Below, one piece after another: positions 1 through 6,484 of a stretch of DNA of 10,690 nt. Position 1 is the first letter of the stretch, and every line of letters starts with the position of its first letter. Origin of the DNA: Rheinheimera sp. (lineage in GTDB: Bacteria; Pseudomonadota; Gammaproteobacteria; Enterobacterales; Alteromonadaceae); NCBI GenBank assembly GCA_003482455.1, contig DMYW01000067.1:1-10690 (forward strand). Direction: 5' to 3'. The notes under the pieces are model-generated. The model was given only the letters and a program-made list of their open reading frames with translations, had not been told where the DNA came from and did no database searches. The translations under genes and the position numbers were made by a program.

Positions 1-96
1 AGGCTTTTAGTAAATTGGACTCCTTTTGTCTTACAGCATCAAACGCGCGTTTAACTAAGCAATGTACTTAGCGGCCATAGAGCCTTTCGCGTGGAC

Positions 97-101
97 AAGG
101 G
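97..101 (+). promoter_or_regulatory. Ribosome binding site of panP
   Basis: AAGGG lies nine bases before the panP ATG at 111. It also lies only five bases before an out-of-frame ATG at 107, which opens a three-codon reading frame closing at TGA 116-118. Confidence 0.55.
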
Positions 102-110
102 CACGAATGC

Positions 111-1769
111 ATGACTGAACCTAAACGGCAGGCCACAGCGTCTGAAGAAGCGATTTGGCGCATCTTCACGGTACCCGAAGCGCCGGATTCGACGCTGACG
201 ATCATTGAACAGAACATCTCCCAAAACCTTGCCGGCTTTTTGCGTGAAAGTATTGTCGCGGTAGAAAAACCACTGTGGCAAATCGAACGTGATTTCCAAG
301 CACATCAAATTCCTGCAGAGCCAAGTTTTGTCTCGGATTATGCACAAGAAATGATGGATAAACTGGTGGCGCATTCGGTGCATACTGCCGCGCCAAGTTT
401 TATCGGTCATATGACGTCGGCCTTGCCGTATTTTGTGCTGCCGCTGTCGAAAATGATGGTCGGCTTGAACCAAAACTTGGTGAAAATCGAAACCTCCAAA
501 GCCTTTACGCCACTGGAGCGCCAAGTGCTTGGCATGATGCACCACTTGGTTTATGGCGAAGCCGAAGGCTTTTATAAAAAGTGGTTGCACAGCGCTAATC
601 ATTCGCTTGGTGCTTTTTGTTCAGGCGGTACCGTTGCCAACATGACGGCGCTTTGGATCGCGCGGAACCGTTTGCTCAAAGCGGATGGTGATTTCAAAGG
701 CGTGGCCAAAGAAGGCTTGTTTCGCGCCATGAAACATTATGGCTATGAAGATTTAGCCATTTTAGTGTCTGAACGCGGCCATTATTCGTTGAAAAAAGCC
801 GCAGATTTGCTGGGGATTGGCCGCGATATGCTGATCCCAGTGCCAACCAATGACGACAACAAAGTCAATGTGCAAAAGATGCGTGATATCGCGCATGAAC
901 TGCATCGCCGCAAGGTGCGAGTAATGGCGATTGTTGGGGTTGCTGGCACCACAGAGACTGGCAGTGTTGACCCTTTGCCAGAACTTGCTGCGCTTGCCAG
1001 TGAATTGCAATGTCATTTCCACGTCGATGCGGCGTGGGGCGGCGCCACCTTATTGTCGGATAAATATCGTTATTTATTAAACGGCATTGAGCTGGCGGAT
1101 TCGGTGACCATTGATGCGCACAAACAAATGTATGTGCCGATGGGCGCCGGCATGGTGGTGTTTAAGCACCCATCCAGCGCGCACGCGATTGAACACCACG
1201 CCGAATACATTTTGCGCAAAGGTTCCAAAGACTTAGGTAGCCAGACGCTGGAAGGCTCGCGCCCTGGTATGGCATTTTTGGTGCACGGTTGCTTGCAGGT
1301 GATTGGTCGCAAAGGCTATGAAATTCTGATCAATCGCTCACTGGAAAAAGCCCGCTATTTTGCCGGTTTAATCGATTTGCATCCGGATTTTGAGTTAGTC
1401 ACTGCGCCTGAGTTGTGTCTGCTGACGTACCGCTACGTGCCAGCACAAGTGCAACAAGCGCTACACAAGCTGCGTGCTGCGGGTGATGCGGAATTGCTGA
1501 AAAAACTCAATGACTTGTTGTCAGGCTTGACCAAATTTATCCAAAAACGGCAACGTGAAGAGGGGCGCTCGTTTGTATCGCGCACGCGGTTAACACCAGA
1601 GCGTTATTTGCGCCATGAAACAGCGGTGTTTCGAGTGGTGTTGGCAAACCCGCTGACCACCGACCAAATTCTGCATGATGTGCTGGATGAGCAAGTGGAA
1701 CTGGCCAAGCGTGATAAAGAGTTTTTGCCGAAGTTACTGAATTTAGCTAAAGATATTTTGGCGCATTAA
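111..1769 (+). CDS. panP: Pyridoxal-phosphate-dependent aspartate 1-decarboxylase, PanP type
   Basis: This 552-residue protein is a group II PLP decarboxylase of the glutamate decarboxylase fold. It most resembles the PanP family, which converts L-aspartate to beta-alanine for pantothenate and CoA synthesis in bacteria such as Vibrio that lack the pyruvoyl enzyme PanD. Visible landmarks are the phosphate-binding SGGTVAN (171-177), His224 in ERGHYSLKKA (expected to stack on the PLP ring), GTTETGSVDP (279-288), Asp306 in VDAAWGG (pairs with the pyridine nitrogen) and the Schiff-base Lys338 in TIDAHKQM. The N-terminal 100 residues, with SFIGHMTSALPYF at 96-108, are typical of the family. The ATG is preceded by AAGGG at 97-101, nine bases away. 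The length is normal and no damage is seen. A glutamate decarboxylase activity cannot be excluded by eye, but the overall sequence favours PanP. It is transcribed alone and ends at a hairpin terminator. Confidence 0.9.
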   Translation: MTEPKRQATASEEAIWRIFTVPEAPDSTLTIIEQNISQNLAGFLRESIVAVEKPLWQIERDFQAHQIPAEPSFVSDYAQEMMDKLVAHSVHTAAPSFIGHMTSALPYFVLPLSKMMVGLNQNLVKIETSKAFTPLERQVLGMMHHLVYGEAEGFYKKWLHSANHSLGAFCSGGTVANMTALWIARNRLLKADGDFKGVAKEGLFRAMKHYGYEDLAILVSERGHYSLKKAADLLGIGRDMLIPVPTNDDNKVNVQKMRDIAHELHRRKVRVMAIVGVAGTTETGSVDPLPELAALASELQCHFHVDAAWGGATLLSDKYRYLLNGIELADSVTIDAHKQMYVPMGAGMVVFKHPSSAHAIEHHAEYILRKGSKDLGSQTLEGSRPGMAFLVHGCLQVIGRKGYEILINRSLEKARYFAGLIDLHPDFELVTAPELCLLTYRYVPAQVQQALHKLRAAGDAELLKKLNDLLSGLTKFIQKRQREEGRSFVSRTRLTPERYLRHETAVFRVVLANPLTTDQILHDVLDEQVELAKRDKEFLPKLLNLAKDILAH

Positions 1770-1772
1770 GAA

Positions 1773-1785
1773 AGCGCTCGGCGCT
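1773..1785 (+). other. Short GC-rich hairpin just after panP
   Basis: AGCGC, loop TCG, GCGCT form a five-base-pair stem four bases after the panP stop codon and directly before the larger terminator hairpin. It has no T-run of its own. It may help terminator function or protect the RNA end, or be chance. Confidence 0.35.
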
Positions 1786-1790
1786 GCACA

Positions 1791-1812
1791 AAAGGCGGAT
1801 TTATCCGCCTTT
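1791..1812 (+). terminator. Rho-independent terminator of panP
   Basis: AAAGGCGGAT is followed by TT and the exact complement ATCCGCCTTT, giving a stem of nine to ten base pairs with a tight loop. The right arm runs into a T-rich tail (TTTGTTGTT). It sits 21 bases after the panP stop and 44 bases before the next gene, so it should end most panP transcripts. The tail is interrupted by G, so read-through into the peptidase gene is possible. Confidence 0.8.
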
Positions 1813-1843
1813 GTTGTTCAGGAAACCATGGGGCGCAGCGACC

Positions 1844-1850
1844 AAGGGAG
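1844..1850 (+). promoter_or_regulatory. Ribosome binding site fixing the GTG start of the M28 peptidase
   Basis: AAGGGAG lies six bases before GTG 1857. The only nearby upstream ATG (1828) is out of frame, and the lipoprotein signal begins exactly at this GTG, so the start is well supported. Confidence 0.75.
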
Positions 1851-1856
1851 TCAAAG

Positions 1857-2861
1857 GTGAGTCGTAAACAGTGGGTTGTAGTTGTCGCAGCATTGATAGC
1901 GCTGGGCGCATGCGCTCAGTTGGGGTTTGACCGCTGGCAAGACTATTTGACCGTGCAAGAACAGCTGCGGCAACAAGCGCAGCCGCATAGCACGAACGTT
2001 CAATTGCAGGCGCGGATTAATGCCACGGCGCAGCTTGCCGATTTTCAAACTTTGGCAAGTACACAGATGGCCGGCCGCGGCCCAGGGCAAAGCGGGCATC
2101 AGCAAGCGATCGCTTATCTGCAACAGCGTCTGGCGGCGCTTGGTTTATCGCCGCTGCAAGCAACCAGCGATGCCAAGCAGCTGTTTCTGGCGCCGTATTC
2201 GACAGGGACTAACCTACTGGCGAAAATCGATGGCACCGACAACGCGGCCACAGCGATTGTGCTGACCGCTCATTATGATCACTTGGGTGTGGTGGGTGAT
2301 AAAACCTATTTAGGCGCTGACGACAATGCATCCGGTGTTGCGGCTGTGCTGGCGATTGCCGACTACGTCAAAAAGCAGCCGCTGCGCCACACCTTGATTG
2401 TCGCCTTGGTGGATGAAGAAGAACGTGGACTGCTTGGCACACGCGCCTTGTTTACCGCGCAGCAGCTGGTCAATACCGCTGCGAAGCCGCTGCACCTGGC
2501 GTTTAACATCAACCTCGACATGCTCAGCCGCAATACCGACAACCAATTGTTTGTGGTAGGCAGTTGGGCATATCCGGAATTTGCCGACATCTTGACCACT
2601 GTGCAGCAAACTACGCCTATTCATCTGATCCAAGGCAATGACCGGCCTTGGTACATCGCAGGGCGCACGCCCGATTGGCGGGATGACAGTGACCATGGCG
2701 TATTTGCTGAACAGGGCATTGCCAATTGGTACTTCGGCGTACCGGATCATGCTGACTACCATCAACCGACCGATAGCGCCGACAAAGCCGACCGTGATTT
2801 TTACATCGCGGCAACGGAAGCTGTGCTTAGCGCGTTACGGGAATTAGATCAACGGTTGTAA
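1857..2861 (+). CDS. M28-family zinc aminopeptidase-like lipoprotein
   Basis: This 334-residue protein carries the complete co-catalytic zinc site of the M28 peptidases (aminopeptidase S/Y and Vibrio leucine aminopeptidase fold). His139 and Asp141 are in AHYDHLG, the bridging Asp is in GADDNASG (153-160), Glu188 (general base) and Glu189 are in DEEERGLLGT, Asp221 is in INLDM, and His302 is in DYHQPTD. These enzymes remove N-terminal amino acids from peptides. The N-terminus has a basic start, a hydrophobic stretch and the lipobox LGAC with Cys19. It is therefore predicted to be a lipoprotein, and Ala at +2 suggests the outer membrane, facing the periplasm. The start codon is GTG. It lies 87 bases after panP on the same strand but beyond a terminator, and no clear promoter of its own is seen. 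The last 13 bases overlap the end of the convergent transporter gene. Substrate preference cannot be read from the sequence. Confidence 0.88.
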   Translation: MSRKQWVVVVAALIALGACAQLGFDRWQDYLTVQEQLRQQAQPHSTNVQLQARINATAQLADFQTLASTQMAGRGPGQSGHQQAIAYLQQRLAALGLSPLQATSDAKQLFLAPYSTGTNLLAKIDGTDNAATAIVLTAHYDHLGVVGDKTYLGADDNASGVAAVLAIADYVKKQPLRHTLIVALVDEEERGLLGTRALFTAQQLVNTAAKPLHLAFNINLDMLSRNTDNQLFVVGSWAYPEFADILTTVQQTTPIHLIQGNDRPWYIAGRTPDWRDDSDHGVFAEQGIANWYFGVPDHADYHQPTDSADKADRDFYIAATEAVLSALRELDQRL

Positions 2862-3763
2862 ATGCTCAAAAGCCAATGCCACAACGGCAAGGTCAAGAAG
2901 CTCAACAACAAACCGTAACCGACCAGCCCTGCCACTAAACGCGGGGCAAGCCCTGCCATCATCGCAATGGCGCCTGCAGAAATCATCGGTGGCATGGCGG
3001 CTTCAAACACCGCAACGTCCACCGCTTTGCCACTAAACCCAAGCAATAGACAGCCGATGAGCGCCAGTAGCGGCATCACCACTAACTTAATACTCAAGCC
3101 GGTTAGCAGAGGCGATACGCGTTCGCCGTGCCATTTAAACTGCAGTTGATAACCCACCGCAATCATGATCAAAGGCACCAGTGTGGCGGACAACGAATGC
3201 AATAAGCTGGCGAACATTGGCGGATAAGGCCATTGCTTGAGCACCAAACCAATACACAAGGCTAAAAACGGTGGAAAGGTCGCAACGCGCAGCAGCATGC
3301 TACGCCAGGTAACTTGGGGCTGATTTTCACCATAATATGCAGCCAAAATCGACGAGTAGGTGGCAAGTGCGACAAACGATCCTACTTGGTCATAGATCAT
3401 GGCATAGGGCATCCAAGCTTCGCCAAACAGCGCTTGGATCATCGGAAACCCTAAAAAAGAGGTATTGCCCAGCGGTAGTACAATCAGCATGGCGGCGGTA
3501 GTGGCTCGATCCCAATGCAGTAAGCGGCTAAGCATGACAATCAGCACCACCACAATGGCCAATAACAGCCATGGTGTCAGGGCGGGGATCAGCAAAGCCC
3601 AGCTGAAGTGCAGCTGAGGTAACTTCTCAATAATGAGTGCAGGTAGCGCGACGTACAACACCAAGTTGTTGAGCACAACGGGGGTGTCAGCGCTGAATTT
3701 CGACACGCTGCGTAACGCCAAGCCAATACCTAGATAAATCAAAATAAACAGAAAATTTTCCAC
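2849..3763 (-). CDS. AEC-family (auxin efflux carrier-like) transporter
   Basis: This very hydrophobic 304-residue protein has about ten predicted membrane helices in two similar halves, as in the AEC family (PF03547). Bacterial members are secondary transporters for organic acids such as malate or malonate, and many are uncharacterised. Family-like features are LNNLVLYVALPAL (31-43), NTSFLGFPMIQ (100-110, the Asn/Pro broken-helix region), the central loop around 143-155, and EAAMPPMISAG (254-264) in the second half. The start is GTG at 3763, with a weak G-rich site (GGGGG) four bases upstream. No in-frame ATG nearby gives a better N-terminus, because the first helix begins at residue 3. It is divergent from the GGDEF-EAL gene and convergent with the M28 peptidase, sharing 13 bases with it. 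The substrate is unknown. Confidence 0.85.
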   Translation of the reverse strand: MENFLFILIYLGIGLALRSVSKFSADTPVVLNNLVLYVALPALIIEKLPQLHFSWALLIPALTPWLLLAIVVVLIVMLSRLLHWDRATTAAMLIVLPLGNTSFLGFPMIQALFGEAWMPYAMIYDQVGSFVALATYSSILAAYYGENQPQVTWRSMLLRVATFPPFLALCIGLVLKQWPYPPMFASLLHSLSATLVPLIMIAVGYQLQFKWHGERVSPLLTGLSIKLVVMPLLALIGCLLLGFSGKAVDVAVFEAAMPPMISAGAIAMMAGLAPRLVAGLVGYGLLLSFLTLPLWHWLLSIYNR

Positions 3764-3796
3764 AAAACCCCCAACTTGCAGCGATAGGACTTTAAC

Positions 3797-3867
3797 GCGA
3801 CTTCGCTGTTTTGCCTATTGGACTTGCGTCGAAGTCGCAAACTTGCCGATTTTTAGGCAAAAGTCGC
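3797..3867. repeat. Nested inverted repeats in the transporter/EAL-gene intergenic region
   Basis: GCGACTTCG (3797-3805) is the perfect reverse complement of CGAAGTCGC (3830-3838). TTTTGCCTA (3809-3817) is the perfect reverse complement of TAGGCAAAA (3854-3862). The second arm continues as AGTCGC to 3867, so it can also pair with the GCGACT at 3797-3802. TTGCC (3844-3848) offers a third partner for GGCAA (3856-3860). The pairings cross and exclude one another. Possible roles are paired operator sites for a regulator of the two divergent genes, a foldable leader RNA, or the remnant of a small palindromic element. Confidence 0.5.
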
Positions 3868-3910
3868 ATCTGTCGCTGTCATCAGCTAGGCTGAATTAAT
3901 ACAGATGTTT

Positions 3911-3914
3911 GGAG
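3911..3914 (+). promoter_or_regulatory. Ribosome binding site deciding the start of the GGDEF-EAL gene
   Basis: GGAG lies eight bases before ATG 3923. The in-frame ATG at 3905 has no Shine-Dalgarno before it, and its extra codons cover this site. The protein starting at 3923 begins with a short basic segment leading into the first membrane helix, which is the more usual arrangement. Confidence 0.6.
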
Positions 3915-3922
3915 CTGCATGT

Positions 3923-6160
3923 ATGGCAACAAGCCGTTTTATTTCATTACGTTGGCGCATGTTGGCCCTCGTGGTATTGATCTTATTGCTGATGAGTTTT
4001 GCCGCAACTTGGGTGGCACGCTCGACCTACCTAAAAGTGATACAACAGCAACAGGCTGAGCAACTGCAACGAGCTGCCGACGACTGGGCTAAACGGGTGC
4101 GATTGCAACAGCAAGAACTACAACTGATCATCGAGCAACAAGCTCCGAACATTCTCGAGCAATCGGATACGACCAGCCTAACTAAATTTCTTTCTGGTTT
4201 TAAGTTATCAAATGTACTTATAAAACAATCAGATAGCACCATAACGATCTGGCCGGAACAGCAGCAACTTCGCTTGCATGCGGCCAGCATGTTTACCGAT
4301 TTAGCGAAGGTGGGGATCGGCGTCATACACCTTGACGACAATCTACTGAATTGCGCTTATAACCCGCTTGGAGTCATTGCATGCCAACGTATAGACGTGA
4401 ATAGCCAGCTAGATCCAGGCCAATTGCAGGTGCACCAAAGCGTTTGGTGGTTGCAAGGTGACCTGCTGCAACAACTGCAAGATAGCAGCCAGACGCAAGA
4501 AGCGGCAGTGTTGCAACAGCCACAGGTTGATGCAAGTTTTAATCAGCAACTGTGGCAACAGGTATCGTTATTAGGAGAAGGTGCGGCAGTCTATTGGCAT
4601 GGTCAATTGGATGGTGCGCCGCTGCAGGAGCAAGCAGCCCAGTTAGTTAATAAAATCATGACGATATTCTTGTTAGTGCTAATGGTTAGCGTATTACTAG
4701 TGATTTCGCACAGTCGCGGCTTAATCAAACCTCTGCAAGCGCTACAAAGGTTTGCCAAAGCGGTCGGTCGCGGTGAATCCATTAAGTTGCATGACAAGTT
4801 TCGCAATGATGAAGTTGGGCAACTGTATCAACAGATGTTTGCGATGAAGCATGCGCTAACCGAGCGGCATCATCATTTACATTATCAAGCGACGCACGAT
4901 GGCTTAACCGGCTTGGTGAATCGATTTGCCGCTGGACAACAATTAGAAACTAGCCTGTTGTCGCAGTCGTTGTGTCTATTGCAGTTCCGCGTCCAAAGTT
5001 TTAAGGAGATCAACGACAGTCTCGGTTTTGCCAGCGGCGATGAGATCTTGCACCAACTCGCCAGACGCATGAAAGAAATGCAGCCACAGCCGTTGTTGGC
5101 GGCGCGTTTTGACAGCGTGGAATTTCTGTTGGCGTTTCAACAGCAAGTCAATGATGAGCAATTACTACAAATCCTGCAAAGCTTGTCGCAAAACTACACG
5201 CTGGTACAAAGTAAATTGCAGCTGCGCTTAGGTGCCGGTTGTATCGACTTGCCGATGGGCGCTGATATCACGCACGGCTTACGTCAATTGAGCATTGCTA
5301 CACAACAAGCCCAACGCGACGGTGTCAGCTTGGTGCGATACCACGAGGCGTTGGATGAAGCGCATAACCGGCAATTGTCGTTGATCCGGGATTTACCCGT
5401 TACATCCAACACCGATGAGTTTTTTGTGTTGTATCAACCGGTGGTGCGCTTGCGTGATGGCAAATGTTTAGGGGCAGAAGCGCTGATCCGTTGGCAGCAT
5501 CCGCGTCTGGGGGTGGTGTCCCCCGTCGAATTTATTCCGATCGCCGAATATGCCGGGTGTATTCATGTGATCACGCAGTGGCTGGTCAATACGGTGGCGT
5601 CAGATCTTTCACGCTGGCAACGCCAAGGGTTGTCGCTCAAGGTCGGAGTGAATTTATCCGTGCACGATGTGCTCGACAGTGATTTACCCGAGCGTCTGGC
5701 GACGGCCTTAGTGCACCATCAAGTGGATCCTGAGCAATTGGTGTTGGAAGTGCGCGAAGATGTGGTGATGCACATGCCTGATCGGTCGATGCAAACCTTA
5801 AAACAGCTGCATCAACAGGGCAGCTTGCTAACGCTCGATAATTTCGGCAAAGGTCAGTCATCTCTTGCCTTCTTGAAAACGTTGCCGCTGCAACAGCTAA
5901 AAATTGACCGACACTTCATTACTAACCTCTGTCAAGACCAAAAGGACCAATTAATAGTCCGCACCACCATCGAGTTAGCTCATGCGATGGGGCAGATAGT
6001 GATCGCCGAAGGGGTTGAAGACGCGGCGACAGAAGTGCTGCTGAAACAGCTGAAATGCGACCTAGTGCAAGGGTATTTTTATGCCAAACCGCTGCCGCCG
6101 GCGGAGTTTATTCGTTGGGTTCAACAGCGTCAGCATGCTCCGCTGACGGCAGGGTTGTAA
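3923..6160 (+). CDS. Membrane-anchored GGDEF-EAL c-di-GMP protein with degenerate GGDEF domain
   Basis: This 745-residue inner-membrane protein has TM1 (about 12-31), a Gln-rich periplasmic region (about 33-243) and TM2 (about 245-262). A HAMP-like linker (about 263-312), a GGDEF domain (about 320-475) and an EAL domain (about 495-733) follow. The GGDEF domain keeps DGLTGLVNR and FKEINDSLGFASGDEIL, but the signature itself reads FDSVEF (396-401) and no RxxD inhibitory site is visible, so cyclase activity is unlikely. The EAL domain keeps Glu519 (EALIRW), Asn577, Glu609, Glu612, Asp639, Lys660, Glu696 and Gln716 (QGYFYAKPLP). The usual DDFGTG loop is DNFGKG, with Asn640 replacing a metal-binding Asp. 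It may be a phosphodiesterase or a c-di-GMP sensor of LapD style. Cys144 and Cys154 in the periplasmic part could form a disulfide. An alternative ATG at 3905 adds six residues. The 3' end overlaps the convergent GIY-YIG gene by 53 bases. Confidence 0.88.
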   Translation: MATSRFISLRWRMLALVVLILLLMSFAATWVARSTYLKVIQQQQAEQLQRAADDWAKRVRLQQQELQLIIEQQAPNILEQSDTTSLTKFLSGFKLSNVLIKQSDSTITIWPEQQQLRLHAASMFTDLAKVGIGVIHLDDNLLNCAYNPLGVIACQRIDVNSQLDPGQLQVHQSVWWLQGDLLQQLQDSSQTQEAAVLQQPQVDASFNQQLWQQVSLLGEGAAVYWHGQLDGAPLQEQAAQLVNKIMTIFLLVLMVSVLLVISHSRGLIKPLQALQRFAKAVGRGESIKLHDKFRNDEVGQLYQQMFAMKHALTERHHHLHYQATHDGLTGLVNRFAAGQQLETSLLSQSLCLLQFRVQSFKEINDSLGFASGDEILHQLARRMKEMQPQPLLAARFDSVEFLLAFQQQVNDEQLLQILQSLSQNYTLVQSKLQLRLGAGCIDLPMGADITHGLRQLSIATQQAQRDGVSLVRYHEALDEAHNRQLSLIRDLPVTSNTDEFFVLYQPVVRLRDGKCLGAEALIRWQHPRLGVVSPVEFIPIAEYAGCIHVITQWLVNTVASDLSRWQRQGLSLKVGVNLSVHDVLDSDLPERLATALVHHQVDPEQLVLEVREDVVMHMPDRSMQTLKQLHQQGSLLTLDNFGKGQSSLAFLKTLPLQQLKIDRHFITNLCQDQKDQLIVRTTIELAHAMGQIVIAEGVEDAATEVLLKQLKCDLVQGYFYAKPLPPAEFIRWVQQRQHAPLTAGL

Positions 6161-6428
6161 GCTCTTGTTGTCGCTTAAGTTGATCAAACCATTGAATTTT
6201 CTTCGCGCGAGCTTGCTGTTTCAGCTGATATTCGAGGCGCAGCGCCATCGATTTATCAGCGCAGGCGATCTGGTGCAGCACCACAAACGGGCCTTTTCCA
6301 CGCAAAGCTTTTGCGCCACCTTGCAACTCGCCATTGTGTTGGCGCAAGCGACGAGCCGGATCTGTGCTAATGCCTGCATACAGCAAACCAGGTTGATTTT
6401 GCAGAAGATAAAGGTACCAGGTGCTCAT
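6108..6428 (-). CDS. GIY-YIG domain small protein (YhbQ/UPF0213-like)
   Basis: This 106-residue single-domain protein belongs to the GIY-YIG superfamily. Members near YhbQ are small putative endonucleases of uncertain biological role. The family pattern is clear: WYLYLLQ (4-10, GIY position), LLYAGIST (15-22, YIG position), DPARRLRQHN (23-32 with the conserved Arg and His-Asn), GAKALRGKGPF (38-48), and Glu66 in LEYQLK as the expected metal ligand. The ATG at 6428 is preferred over the upstream in-frame ATG at 6476. It puts the domain at the N-terminus, as is usual, and avoids running through the helicase promoter. GGTGG upstream is a weak ribosome site. The last 53 bases overlap the end of the EAL gene on the other strand, so the C-terminal tail (from about residue 89) is encoded opposite that gene and is probably variable. 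Confidence 0.82.
   Translation of the reverse strand: MSTWYLYLLQNQPGLLYAGISTDPARRLRQHNGELQGGAKALRGKGPFVVLHQIACADKSMALRLEYQLKQQARAKKIQWFDQLKRQQELTTLPSAEHADAVEPNE
6128..6148. other. Hairpin inside the overlapping gene ends
   Basis: CGTCAGC (6128-6134) and GCTGACG (6142-6148) form a perfect seven-base-pair stem with a seven-base loop. It lies within the shared 3' ends of the EAL gene and the GIY-YIG gene. There is no T-run on either side, so it is not a classic terminator. It may mark or protect RNA 3' ends, or simply be coding sequence. Confidence 0.3.
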
Positions 6429-6430
6429 GC

Positions 6431-6458
6431 TTGGTCCACCACAGGTTTCTGGTATACT
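6431..6458 (+). promoter_or_regulatory. Sigma-70 promoter for the DEAD-box helicase gene
   Basis: TATACT (6453-6458) matches the -10 consensus at five of six positions and carries the extended -10 TG at 6450-6451. TTGGTC (6431-6436) is a partial -35, 16 bases upstream. Transcription would start near 6465, leaving a leader of about 20 bases before ATG 6485. The promoter fills the gap between two divergent genes. Confidence 0.65.
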
Positions 6459-6484
6459 GCCGGCCCTTTGCAACACCGACGAAT

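Noticed and set aside
55..75. Small inverted repeat CTAAG...CTTAG and a TTGGAC box (15-20) upstream of panP
   Set aside because: The stem is only five base pairs and no acceptable -10 lies at the right distance from TTGGAC, so neither a promoter nor an operator can be supported.
51..602. Minus-strand open frame of 183 codons opposite panP
   Set aside because: It lies wholly or mostly opposite a strongly recognised gene, its protein is His/Arg/Phe-rich without any family pattern, and it has no ribosome site. It is a shadow of panP codon use.
2310..2765. Minus-strand open frame of 151 codons opposite the M28 peptidase
   Set aside because: It is antisense to the catalytic core of a well-supported gene and its translation shows no recognisable domain.
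6429..6476. Longer N-terminus (16 residues) for the GIY-YIG protein starting at ATG 6476
   Set aside because: The extra residues do not belong to the domain and run through the helicase promoter. The ATG at 6428 begins right before the conserved WYLYLL.
6431..6484. TTG-initiated extension of the helicase by 18 residues
   Set aside because: It starts upstream of the promoter -10 and encodes residues unlike RhlE N-termini. Family proteins begin a few residues before the FxxLxLxP-like stretch.
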